From Emergomyces orientalis (taxonomy: Eukaryota; Ascomycota; Eurotiomycetes; Onygenales; Ajellomycetaceae), in the NCBI GenBank assembly GCA_002110485.1, contig MOWL01000001.1, forward strand, positions 1,302,001 through 1,366,000: 64,000 bases of DNA, read 5' to 3'. Position numbers and translations under genes: made by a program. This document shows, piece after piece, positions 1 through 11,700 of the stretch (its first letter is position 1; each line of letters opens with the position of its first letter). The notes under the pieces were generated by a model, which saw only the letters and a list, made by a program, of their open reading frames with translations, searched no databases and was not told the origin of the DNA.

Positions 1-45
1 TATCCTCCCCGAATAACAATATAAATTTTTTACTGAACCCGTCAG

Positions 46-1820
46 CGTCAATGCCATCCCCTATCGACCCGAGTGGTCTCCATTCGCCTCTTGACCAAAA
101 CGAACCACTATTCAACGCTACGCGGTCATCAGAACCAAAGGCTTCGGATACGGAGCTGAGAGAAAATCTTGGCGGTGCGGATGCCGAATCTGATCCTGAG
201 ATTGCATTCCTATTGCGTCATTTCTCAGAGGCTCCCGGGCTATGGTATGTTCTTCTATATATTCCCATAATTCAAACAGGCTACCATTCAGCTAATGTTT
301 CTTAGGATGGATCTTTTTGATTTGGGCACTTACTTTGCTTCATACGTTCCCGTTAAGGCCGTAACGGATCCCTTGTTGAAATACGCCGCTTGCGCATATG
401 CAGCGAAGCAGTTAGGGCTGGTCAAAGGTAACAAGGCTATTGTAGGAGGCGTGTGTAGTAAACAGGCAATGATGGAGGTTTGGCCTGATATTGAGAAGGT
501 GGATTGGTATTATTACAGTGCAAAATATTACGAGAAAGCCATTCAACTTCTTATGGAAGCCTTACGCCACGATGATAAAAGCACGCCGTTAAGCAATCTT
601 GAAGCGTTCGGGCAATGGCAAGCAGCGGAACTGTGTAATGACCCAGAACACTCTCATAAACGACGCAGGTACTCGACTAGCCGGCTATCAAGCGCACATT
701 CAGATGAAGTGTTGGCAGCAACCGCAATTCTATCCGTGTATGAATTTCACGACGCAACGGGACCAGCGTGGAACCGACATCTGAGTGGCGTTAAGTCGTT
801 GCTCGATATTGCGGAAGTTGGCATGATGCCGGTCGAACAAAGGGCGTCACCGGGGAGTTCGTCTCCCCCTCCAGCCAGGAGACTAGGGCTCTCTAAAGCA
901 AGGAAGGCAGCGTTTTGGAATTTTGCACGTCAGGATTACTTATCTGCTTGTGAGAAAGAACGAATCGGATGCACCAACTTACAGTATATTATACTAACTA
1001 ATGGCTAGTCATTAACGAATGCAAGACAAGACTAAATACTGACGATTTGGTCCTATGGACTGAAGCAGGCCTTCTGCTGGATAATGATGGGTTCGTCCGG
1101 CCAAGTAATACAACTAGCTCAGGATATCCAGAAGGGGATGATGGCATGAGAGAGGATCTGATATCGAATGCGCTGATTTGGATTCTCTCGAAAGTTGTTA
1201 ATTTTATAGCAAGTCACGGCTTAGATGCTAGCGAGAACTGCTCTTCTGAATCTTCCACTGGCGTTTCCCAGCGAACTCCATTTGAGCGATGGCACAGGCT
1301 TCAAAATGAACTCGACAGGTGGTACAATGGATTACCAGACACATTCAAACCCTGTGTCAGGATGGAGCGCACTCATCCCTCCCCTCAGGATCCAAATGAA
1401 GAGCTTTTACCATGGCCGGAAGTGTGGTACAGTCTGCCAATGTGCGCATCAACAATGCAGCATTACCACATGGCACGGATCCTTCTGCTTGTTAATAAAC
1501 CCCTTGAGTCTTCCGCAAAAGGGCATACAGTGACAAATAAGCTAAAATCCTATCGATCTATCGAGAGCGAAATAGGGTTTCGTACTCATGAGATTTGTGG
1601 AATTTCTATGTCTAGACCGGACGCTTCCGCGCGTATCCATTCCGTGCAACCTTTGTTCGTCGCTGGTCAGTGTCTCACCGAACCCCGAGAACGTCAAACT
1701 ATCCTGCAGCTGCTGAGAGGCATCGAGGATGATCTTGGATGGGCTACTGAGTACCGTGTTAAACTGCTACTTAAAGAGTGGGAGTGGGATGAAATGCCTA
1801 GGAATATCCCCAGGCCTTGA
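46..1820 (+). CDS. Fungal-specific (Zn2Cys6-class) transcription factor, 3' part
   Basis: C-terminal regulatory part of a fungal transcription factor; the DNA-binding zinc cluster would lie left of the window. Exons read 46-244, 306-949 and 1009-1820. The first seems to start at an intron acceptor (AG at 44-45), so the gene is 5'-partial. Introns of 61 and 59 nt end in TTAG and CTAG, and the second has a CTAAC branch point. The splices restore the family-like stretches APGLWMDLFDLG and FARQDYLSAFINECKTRL, then LVLWTEAG and, further on, LPWPEVWYSLPM and YHMARILL. These belong to the helical domain of fungal-specific regulators, which act in the nucleus on unknown targets. The stop is TGA at 1818-1820. 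Family placement is firm. The regulated pathway is not inferable, since no biosynthetic neighbours are visible. Confidence 0.88.
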
Positions 1821-2118
1821 AGAATGGGTTGATAGGGAGAGAGTACCCATTTTCATGTGTTGGAAGCCGTTCTAGAATTCCAAATAGAACATCACGCGGC
1901 CAGAAGCTTGCTATCGTGCCAAATGGAAGCATCGATAGAGGCACTCGGTTGTCCTAGTCGCGGGGAGTGGGGCTCACTGCCATTCATTCTGTAGACATGC
2001 CATGAGCTGGTTTCATCTATATATAACTCTAACATGCCCTACGACAATCGCATGTTCGTTACCCCCGGGAACAAGAGGTTGTTTAGCTATTTGGGTACAA
2101 TAAAACAGAATCCCGAAA

Positions 2119-2575
2119 ATGAGGAATGAGGTACGACTACCTTCTTTTATTCCACCTCACCGCCCGACAGACCGAGTAAGACTAACATCAAAATCAGACC
2201 CCACAAAATCGGAGACGATCTCGGGCGTGCCCATCATCACGATCATCCCTTCGGCGACGGCCCCGCCGCAACCAAGCACGGAATCCTTCAATCCCTTCCC
2301 AAACACATTCTACCGAGACATCTTGCGATCAACATCGTCCCGTCGATGGAACGGACTCTATCGTCGCACCCGATCCTCCGCAACAGTTCAGCCACCAACC
2401 TATGCATGTGTACAACGTTCTTCTCCAACGCAAAATCATTATCACGCAGGAGCTCAATCTTCTCAACCAATATCTCGAAACCCTTCAGCCTCTGCACAAC
2501 CCGAATGAGATGGACTGGGAACCCATTCCGCCAACGCAAAAACATTGTGCGCAGCAGCTGCGGCAGGCGCAATAA
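2119..2575 (+). CDS. Possible small two-exon gene, Gln/Pro/Arg-rich protein of 129 aa
   Basis: Not recognised. ATG at 2119 gives a four-residue exon (MRNE, 2119-2130). A 67-nt intron (2131-2197) has a GTACGA donor, an ACTAAC branch point and a CAG acceptor. Exon 2 (2198-2575) then stays open to TAA. The product begins with a basic region rich in Arg and Pro and ends with an amphipathic helix (VLLQRKIIITQELNLLNQYL) and a Gln-rich tail. The reading frame without splicing is also open to about 2508 but gives low-complexity sequence without the helix. The intron signals and the helical segment favour the spliced model. An antisense frame at 2288-2572 is open too, so coding status is uncertain. 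Confidence 0.4.
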
Positions 2576-4738
2576 TCGTTCAATGTGTCACGCTTTGCCC
2601 TGCCTGGAGCGAGGATGCCAGAACAAATGTCCCTGGACGAGCAACCTGGACGAGCAATATGATGTTCTTGTACTGAAGTGCTTCGGGTTAGTTGGATATT
2701 TGTAACCATAAACCCATTCTCCCTTGATGGAAACGAAATGGAGCTTCTGATGCACCGCTCCCGTCGTGATTGCACATACTTTGATAGATGATTGGTGATT
2801 GAAGCCATTCCGCCCTGATTGTACAATGAGGACACTGAACAACTCAGAAGCACACATTTCATTTACATTTCTTGTTTGGGGTTCATACAATGTACTAGCC
2901 TTTCTTTCTAAAACTATTGCTATATCTACCTTGTGCCAGCTTCTCACACCATTGCTGCCGTGGACACAATCACGAAAAGCAAAAGTGGCTCTTTCTTGTT
3001 TGGCTTAGGGTTTCAAGGTAGACAGAAAGACACAGTTTTGTTTCAGTCAATGAGTATGATATTTCTTAATTCACGATCTACTGTGATGTTCAATAGTTAT
3101 CCATGATTATCTGCAGGTAAAGCTCTCTCAACAAAATCTCTCAAATCATTTTTCATTAATATGATGTGGTAGCATTATCTCTGCCTATCAATTCACACAA
3201 AACCATGAATGGGATAGGGTGTTACTTGACAAACTTAGTTTTGACTATCTGTATTTTTGCACACCTAGGTAGGTATCAGAGGCAATGCACCTGTGAAACA
3301 AACATTCTAAATATTTGACTTCACTGATATCATATCTGATGTTGAACGTGGATGCCATATTATATGAAGAAGTTTGTCCATATCTGCTATCAAGCAAAAA
3401 TTAATGGCTTCATCCTCATTATTGGGTAAAGCCAAACTGAGTTAGTACTGACATTGAGAACATAATTACCTAGGTACCTGGTCACTTACTACTTGATATG
3501 GATCTATAGGTAGCTGTCATGGTTCCCATGGTTCGTAGTTCAAAGTGAGCAATCGTATCCTCGCAATTCTCTCCTCGTCAAAATACGTCATTGCAATTAA
3601 TCAACTGTCACTCTAACGAGCTGTTGCCTGCCAGCATGTACGCATGGTGTTTGGGAGTGGAATGGGAACTGGGGCCTCCAGATATAGCGGACTGGCAAGC
3701 GAACTTAAGAATTGTGGCTGTAGCAAGATGGAAACGGTGTTGATATGAGAAATTTCGGCCTTTGATTGACATACGGATTTTCTTTTCTCTTTCTTTCTTT
3801 CTTTCTTTCTCTCTTTTTATTTAAAAATAGTTTATATACATATTTACCACCATGCATTTATTAAGTCTAGTATATGTATACTCCGTATATTAAAACGAAA
3901 CAGTGGTACCGCGACCCAATTAGTTCCAAGCTGAACAACCTGGGGAATGCCCAAAAGCTCTGGCAATTTTCCTGTCGGGCTCACCGCCATGCAAATCGAC
4001 CAAATCTGTATCGCTGTGATGCGCTAATGATCACCACGATTGACATCCTAACCATGATCAGCTTTCTCGAACCACGTTCAACTATACCACTCCAGATTGC
4101 TCGGAGGCATTTGAGCGGACAATGGTGCTGGCCTCACTCTTTAGCGCGTTTTCTGGATAAGATCCGGATACCCTCGAAGTCGCTGAAGGTACCGAACAGC
4201 GGGATAATTGTTGGTACAACCGACTCAGAATCATCTCGAATGGACTTCTGCCTGCACAAGGCCGTATGTTGATACAAAAGTTGGCAAAAGCTTGCAAAAT
4301 TGGGATATCATATTTCGAGTGCCGTGGATATATTTGGTTGGTTACGGAGTATTTTCACACCCATTCAGGTCATTTGTGGACTTCGAAACGAGATCTTCTA
4401 GGGCTTAGGATACGAATCGGGAACAGTGCTCGGCCGAATGCGGGGGAAGGATGCTCAGAATGTGCCTCACGCCCTTAAAGCTGCTGCCAGTGTGTTGGTG
4501 ACCATATAGGGTGGTGATTCTGTCTTGAGGGTTGGGCAGAAATTTGGAATAGTGTATGTTATTTCTGATCTGTGTAAGAACCAATAATAGTCACATAAAT
4601 ATCGGAGAACTGCGAAACGTGAAGATCGCCTCCCGAGTTCTGAGGACTAGTCAACTAGAAAATTGAACAGACAATATGGCGACGTTTTGAGGATGAGGGT
4701 TATTTATTAGTTATCCCACTTTTCGTTAGTATAGAGTT
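2576..4738. other. Gene-poor spacer with one broken coding-like patch
   Basis: AT-rich spacer between the small putative gene and the 3' end of OGG1. It contains a CTTT microsatellite near 3791-3815 and several CCTAGGTA-type words (about 3263-3277, 3467-3479). Around 4060-4330 on the plus strand a protein-like frame is interrupted by a TAA, with an intron-like end (CCTAAC ... GATCAG) just upstream. I cannot assemble a gene from it. Nothing else is supported. Confidence 0.5.
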
Positions 4739-6212
4739 TCACCCTCCCTGGCGAGTTCGTCGTTTCTTCGAAACAGGCTTTGATGTGGTGTCCACCGCTT
4801 CAACATGTAGCTTTGTCTCTTCGAAATCATCAGACAGTTCTCTCTTGACTGAAATCTGGGTTGCAGTCTCCGCCTTTATTCGGTGCTCCCTTTTGTCAGT
4901 GATTTTCATATCAACTTCGACCTTGGAGGCTAATCGTCCCGAAAATGTTTTCAGATCCGCCGTAAACAAGACACTGTGGGCCCAGCCAGCCTCCTTTCCC
5001 CAGAGGTTTCGGAAATGGTTACCCACAGCATCGTATGTTGCTTTGGTTAAGCTTTTATGCTTCCCTTTACCGAATTTGTAATCACGCTGCGCAATTTGCC
5101 ATACTATGTCCAATAATTCATAAGTAATAAAGAACAAATTGATGAGGTGATAAGTGGAAATCGGTGGTGGCTTACCGTGAGTATCGACTGGAACGGCCTC
5201 TCCCCAACCCAAACCCATGAGGCACACGCAATCTGCGACTTTCGGGCCAACCCCTCGAAGTTCAAGGAGGGATTCATGAGCCTTTCGATACCCCTCTCTA
5301 CCTCCTTCTGCCATTTCCCCTGCAGGTACCGGGCTTGCGCCAAACGACGGACACTCAGGGTTGCGGAGAGAATTTAACCAGCCTTCCTCACGATCGTTCA
5401 CAACAATAAGCGCAGTTTGATAGATATACTTAGCTCGATATCCGAATCCAAGTTCACGGAGGCGTGCTTCAACATCACGGCCTACCAGTGCCTGAGGAGT
5501 CGGGAAATCATGAAACGGTTTCTTGTCTATGTATCCGAGCAATGCGCCGTAGTTCAAACATAGCTTCTCTACCTACAGGACAAAAGAGCGGTTGTGTTAC
5601 TAAGAAGAAATAAATATACCAGGCTGCTGAGGCATATACATACCATTTGTGAGATCCGCGCTATATTGTTATTACTACTGCAAATAAAGGAAATAAGTGC
5701 CTCCCAAGCATCTTGTCGTAAGATACGGATCCCAGCGAACTGTGGGGCTTTCTTCTTGAAGTTTATATCTGCAGTTGACCATTGTTCATAGAGGCCTGTA
5801 AGGTTCAAGTCTAAGTTGAAGTAGGTGCTAATCAATGCTTCTGTATCATCGATCTTCTCGCACGACTCTTCTCTTCTTGATGCTGGTACGGAGCATGGGG
5901 GAGTCGGCAATGCAGGCAAAGTGGGAGGAAAATACGATCGATAATGGAGATGAGTGGCGTCCTGTCGCAATGACACAATGCGACCATAAAGGGCGCAACT
6001 CCATTCGATGTCTCCGGACTTTTGCCATCTAAGTTTGCTCATACGGAGGTACAACAGGCTCTTGTTAGCATATGTGCGAAGATGAATTTGATCATGGGCA
6101 TTCGGAGAGGTTCTCACCGAAACGTTTGCCCACAGCGGAGAGTAGTATTAATACAGAGCTCAGTCAGGCTTATTGGCAGCTTTCGCCATTCAGAAAAGGC
6201 GCCAATTGACAT
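4739..6212 (-). CDS. OGG1: 8-oxoguanine DNA glycosylase/lyase (OGG1), 413 aa
   Basis: Base-excision repair enzyme that removes 8-oxoguanine opposite C and cleaves the abasic site; acts in nucleus and/or mitochondria. Exons (minus): 6212-6118, 6028-5644, 5572-5176, 5103-4739, with introns of 89, 71 and 72 nt. The first exon supplies the family N-terminus with LRCGQTFRW, which a start at a downstream Met would miss. The helix-hairpin-helix is LRGVGPKVADCVCL, with catalytic Lys at about residue 271. The GPD Asp lies in PVDTHV at about 290, the same 19-residue spacing as Lys249/Asp268 of human OGG1. The tail is basic (SKKRRTRQGG) and could be a nuclear localisation signal. The start is 385 bp from the divergent U2AF gene. 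No defect is seen. Confidence 0.95.
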
Positions 6213-6596
6213 GATTACGAGTAGATTAAAAACACTACGGTCATGGTAATAATAGCTGTGGTGAACTTTGCGCGGCAGACGTCGTCAAACTTAGGTAGCT
6301 CCTGTCAGGGCCACGACACGTGACATATGGGATCCGTCCACGGGTCTGGCAGAAAATCGCGCCAAGCTTTTTTCAGTGCTTGATGGCGGTGGCTCTTCGC
6401 CTTTCACACCTAACCATCCACTTTTTATATCGGCAGCGAACTGAGCACCCTTCCATTACCGAAGAATCCCTAACCATTGCTTTCTGTGTAGCTTCCACTT
6501 GATATATTTAGTGGCAAGCTCTTGATCTCGTCAAATCGCTATTAGGACTACTTCCACTTTGAAATCCTTCCTCAATTCTCGTTCGAACTGGACAGG
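6213..6596. promoter_or_regulatory. Divergent promoter region between OGG1 and the U2AF large subunit
   Basis: The 384 bp between the two start codons must hold both promoters and both 5' leaders. The sequence includes GGCCACGACACGTGAC near 6310, containing the E-box-like core CACGTG. No clear TATA box was identified. Shared control is an inference from arrangement only. Confidence 0.55.
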
Positions 6597-8720
6597 ATGA
6601 ACGGGGACAGCTACGCCGCTAGGGGTAAAGGTAAAGATCTCACTTGGACTGATCCTTGAATGAGATCATAGCTGACTTGTGACTCTTCATAGACTCGGGA
6701 CGATCGCGAGACTATTACGTATGTTACCGCCATCTCTTCTGCATACTCGTTGATCCATCATGCATCTGTTTCCCCGTATTTTGCTTATACCTTACATCTT
6801 TTAGGGGGGCGCTCGCTCCGATCGAGAGGACAGAAAGGATCGTGGTGATCGCAGTAGCCGTGGCGATCGCGGTGACAGACGGGAGAGAGAAAGAAGAAGA
6901 TCACGATCTCCTCAGCACGGGTCACGGTCAGGGCGGCGCGAACAAGAACCAGACTTGTACTCTTCTAGCCGTGACTATCGCGCAAGAGAGCGGGAGGACA
7001 GATATTCAGGCCGACGAGATGAGAGAGAATGGGATAGAGACCGAGGCGAGAGACGGCGTGATCATAGGAGGGAAGACGACGATAAATCTTCTCGACGTGA
7101 TAGAGACGTGTCGGATGACAGGCCCCGAGGAGGTAGGGGTAGAGATCGCGATGCATTCGGTGGGGGGAGGGAGCGGAAGAGGAGTGCCAGCCCACCGCCA
7201 AAGAAGAGAGAACCCACGCCAGATCTGACTGACGTTGTTCCTATTCTCGAACGGAAACGTCGACTGACGCAGTGGGATATCAAACCGCCGGGTTATGAAC
7301 ATGTAACCGCAGAGCAGGCGAAGCTCTCTGGTGAGTTGAAAAGTGTATTGATATTATGCACATGTGAATTCGTACCTAACGTTACCTGCAGGTATGTTCC
7401 CTCTACCAGGAGCACCGCGTCAGCAGGCAGTCGATCCTAGCCGACTGCAAGCTTTCATTCATCCACCGACCACTACTACCGCTACTCCTGGCACATCCAC
7501 CAATACGGTCCTAAAGCCTTCAAACTCTCGCCAAGCGAAGCGCCTTTTTGTACATAATCTCCCTGCGTCAGTTACGGAGGAGAATTTGGTGCAGTTTTTC
7601 AACCTCCAGCTGAATGGCCTTAACGTCATCAAAGGCGTCGATCCGTGCGTGTCCGCGCAACTATCCAAAGATAAAACTTTTGCTTTACTTGAGTTCCGAA
7701 GCGCTGCGGATACCACTGTTGCATTGGCCTTTGATGGTATTACTATGGAGGATAGTGACGACATGGATACATCGAACGGAGATGCCAATGGGTCAAACCA
7801 AGGACTATCAATACGTCGACCGAAGGACTACATACTTCCATCCGGAGTTGAAGAAGAGCCCCACCAGGAGGGTGTTGTTTCCAACGTAGTCCCTGATTCC
7901 GCGAACAAGATATGTGTGTCGAATATTCCTCCATTTATCGAGGAAGAACCGGTCACTATGCTCCTTGTTTCCTTTGGAGAACTTAAGTCGTTTGTCCTCG
8001 TGAAGGATAGTGAGACAGGCGAATCTAGGGTAAGGATAACATTTTACCCGTTACAATATTAACGCTAACTCGCAAATAGGGAATTGCATTTTGCGAGTAC
8101 CTTGATCCGATGTCGACGGACATTGCGGTTGAAAACTTGAATGGTATGGAACTCGGTAACAAGAGGCTCAAAGTGATTCGTGCAAGTATTGGAACCACCC
8201 AGGCAGCTGGCCTTGACATGGGCGTTAATGCCATGTCCATGTATGCCAAAACGACTTCTCAGGACATTGAAGCAGGTCGTGTGCTTCAACTGTTGAACAT
8301 GGTAACGACTGAGGAGCTAATGGATAACGATGATTATGAAGGTACTTAGCACCGTATTTTAATATTATTCTATGACCGCGCTTGGATATTCACTGATGTC
8401 GTGTATAGAAATCTGCGATGACGTTCGAGATGAATGCTCAAAATACGGAGAAGTTGTGGAGCTAAAAATCCCAAGACCAACTGGGAACAACAAACAATCC
8501 GCGGGCGTTGGCAAAATCTACGTCAAGTTTGATAACAGCGAGTCGGCCACGAAAGCGCTCAAGGCGCTTGCAGGAAGGAAATTCCAGGACCGGACCGTTG
8601 TTACCACGTACTTTTCAGAAGTAAGTTGAACTCTATTCCGGCAAAAAACTTATGGACAAGTTTAATCTAACATTATAATACAGGAAAATTTTGAAGTCAA
8701 TGCATGGTAGTCGACCTAGT
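6597..8720 (+). CDS. Splicing factor U2AF large subunit (U2AF65 homolog), 574 aa
   Basis: Recognises the polypyrimidine tract at 3' splice sites and recruits U2 snRNP in the nucleus. Seven exons: 6597-6630, 6693-6718, 6805-7330, 7392-8029, 8080-8341, 8409-8620, 8694-8720. Domain order: an Arg/Ser/Asp-rich N-terminus (about 1-150); the U2AF35-binding segment RRLTQWDIKPPGYEHVT with its key Trp (about 170-185); RRM1 from KRLFVHNLP (about 243-340); RRM2 from NKICVSNIP (about 365-445); and a C-terminal UHM (about 480-570) with the GRKF form of the R-x-F motif. It ends NFEVNAW. The first donor could also be six bases earlier (phase unchanged). Orthology is firm; the exact N-terminus is slightly less so. 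Confidence 0.95.
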
Positions 8721-11700
8721 AGCGCTAGAAAATTGAAATCTTTCACTTGCCTTTGTTTCCGTGTCGACTGCAGCAACCCAACTACCTCAACCAGGAACCA
8801 GTGCTCCTTTAAAACCACATACTCTCTCAAACGGCGCCCCCCGCTCCCATTTCCTTCTCATCTTCTTTTGTTCCACTTCTTACCCTTCTTTGCGGAATTT
8901 CCTTCGTCCAAATAAAGAGAGCGGCTCGCTGGAACATTAGGCAGGCGCAATTTCACTGTACTATAATGGAATATTGTAAGATCCTTTTTCAAAATCTTTT
9001 TTTCATATCATTTTCTTTCATTTGTGATGTGTTGTCACGGGTTGGGGCGGACGACCAAGGCGAAAGATTTGTGATGCGCACTCTGATTTTATATCTTTAT
9101 TATTGTTCTTCTGCTCTCCCTTTTTAAGCCAATTTTGACCACGCAATTTAACTCAAAATACATCAAATATATGCGATATTTCGCCAAGGCGACCTACTTG
9201 ATATAGGAAAGGAGTATTTTTGGCGGTACTCTTGCTGAACCGGCATAAGATAAATATTACATCTGGGAGATATTTATTTTCTTCTGCCGGTGCCATCCTC
9301 CTGAAGCAATTGTACAGCTCAGCTTAGGTATCTAAGGGTTAACATGGGAAGCGGCTTTTGGTCACGTATTCCGGAGCTTCCGAGTGTGGAAACTAGCCGA
9401 CGTCGTTGAATGTGAAGCATTCGAATTCACCAGCGACCTCAGTGAGTTTTGCCGGAGTAAGTGAGAGGAAGTCAGCATGCATGCCTTTACGATGCGTACA
9501 ATATTAAGTCTCCCCATCCTCAGAATTGCTTTAATTCGACCACACGTGGGATTATACCAGAAGATGTCCAGATGCTTGAACCAATCGTCAATTGAGTTAA
9601 AGTATGACCTGAACTTTTTACACGACTGCATTGCTACAAGCATTTGAAGTGGCACCTCAGATCTGTTTAAAGCCGCAGATCGGGGGCTGCAATTCAACAG
9701 AGCTGCGACTCCACAGGTACATAGTGCCAACATGGCGCAGATATCAGTGGAGAAAAATGAGCTACCCTGGAAGTCAGCCTTGCGTCTAGATAAGTTCAAT
9801 GATCATGGTCCGAAAAACTAACCCCATCGTCGTTGACCGCAGAGCGTGCCTCCTTTCGTATTATTGGCCCTTCCTATGACTGTGGACACCTCTCGCAGCG
9901 GTAGAAAATGGACTTTAGGTAGTGGTGCCGCTCTTTTCGTTGATCACTTGTTGGAGGAGCGCAGGCGAGAAGGAACAAGCACGCTTCAACGGTAGTTTTC
10001 TCATCCATCGGGGATAATTCTTCCTTGAGGCCCTTCGAACCTCATAGGCATTCATTTAGCACCTACGACGCCTGATCCGTGACGACGAGCACCATCACAT
10101 CGCCTTGAAACCGAGCCTGTTGGCGGCCGACACCGTATCGAACGATTGGCTCTCTAAAATCGTTTTACGTGCTGATACGTCACAGCCGAGTATTTCATTT
10201 CCTGGCCAAAAAGCGCCAGTATGCAAACCAGAGCCCTTTCTCCACCCCGGCCCCTACAAAACCAAAGCACACTAAGTTATTAGGCAGATTAAGGTCCAGG
10301 TTATGTCATTTTGTAGAAAAGAAACATTATTGGGTCGGCTAGGTTTTTTGAATTGATACGGAGGGAGAACGAGGATTTACGCTTTGATGTAAAATCCGCG
10401 GATCTGATGAATTTGCCTAAACGCATCCTCTGGTCAAATATTTCGAGATTTCGAGCCAGGACTTGGTACAAATGGCAAAAACCTCTCCGCACAGCAATGT
10501 ATTTCGATTTTGTCTAACCCGTTTCTTTACATCCAGCAGGGCCGTGCTGGCATATAGAAACACTTACTTGGAACAGTCGACCACAACTCCCAATCCCGAC
10601 TCAGCAAGGAGCCAAAAAAAATCGGGGTACTTATCCCGCCCTGCGAATGAACATTGCTTCAGCTGCAAGTCTGGCACGGCACGCAGACACCGTCCTCTAC
10701 CCGCAAACTACGAGGAGTAATTAAGCAGTTGACTGTCATTTTCGGCATCAAGCAAACCGCGATGTCCTGGGAATTCGTGGGGAAGTGGAATTTGATGACA
10801 TCAGATCATGAGAGAAATAGGGTTGGGACAAGCATGTCATGCCTGATCTGGAGTTCTTTCATCACTAATTGCCTTGTACGACGCATTAACACTTGAATTT
10901 GGTTCTGGGGGATGAAGATGATACCAATTAACAGGAACAGATTCTCAGGACTGAATTTCTGAGGGTCATCTACATACATGTTGAGCACAATGATGATTAA
11001 GCATCTATAGTTGGTTCTACATTGCTTGGTCCCCGCATTGCTGTATAGTTTGAGCATTTCTCCCGAGTAGATGAAACGAAGAAAGAGACATGTCATGACA
11101 GCAAAAGTGTTCCAGACCGTATTCTTTTTTGCTTATGTCTGATTTGGCAATAATAGTGATCAGCTCGTTTCTACCATCAGCCATAACAACTTTGGCGCCC
11201 CCAGCCATGGTGCGTGCAATAATCTAATTTCCGAGAGTGTTCGGATCAAGTTTGTCGGGCTCCCAAAATGCATGTTAGTTATGTTCCGTGCTCTATTTGG
11301 TTGTGGCTGGATAAACTCTAGGGTTTTGCTTACCCAACATGGAGGCAATCTTTTTCTGGAATTTTGGATACCGATCAAGCGAGGTATTTGCGTAAAATCT
11401 GTAGACTTCGTTCTGTATGTATATCTGATTCAATATCTGCCATTTGTGAGACTGAATCTAGATAAGCGAATCATTACCGCTGGGGCACGGAGGAAAAAAC
11501 GCCATGCGAAAAAGAGCATGCGAAATGCGAGTAGGATATCAATCGCAAGGAACTATATCTAACCCGCGCAATTTGATGAGTTAGGGACGGGCTGGTCGGC
11601 GCGTTTCGAGGCACAGCGAGCTCCTGCGGTGATTTTACAGAGGACAAAAGCAAATGCTGCCAGGGAAGATTTCAATCTTGTCTCATCAGCATGTTCCTGA

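Noticed and set aside
2288..2572. 94-codon minus frame with an apparently amphipathic sequence
   Set aside because: Mirror of the plus-strand helical segment of the spliced small gene; only one can be real and the splice signals favour plus.
9362..9799. 145-codon frame on the minus strand
   Set aside because: Begins with TTG directly after a stop; first ATG is 22 codons inside; no domain seen.
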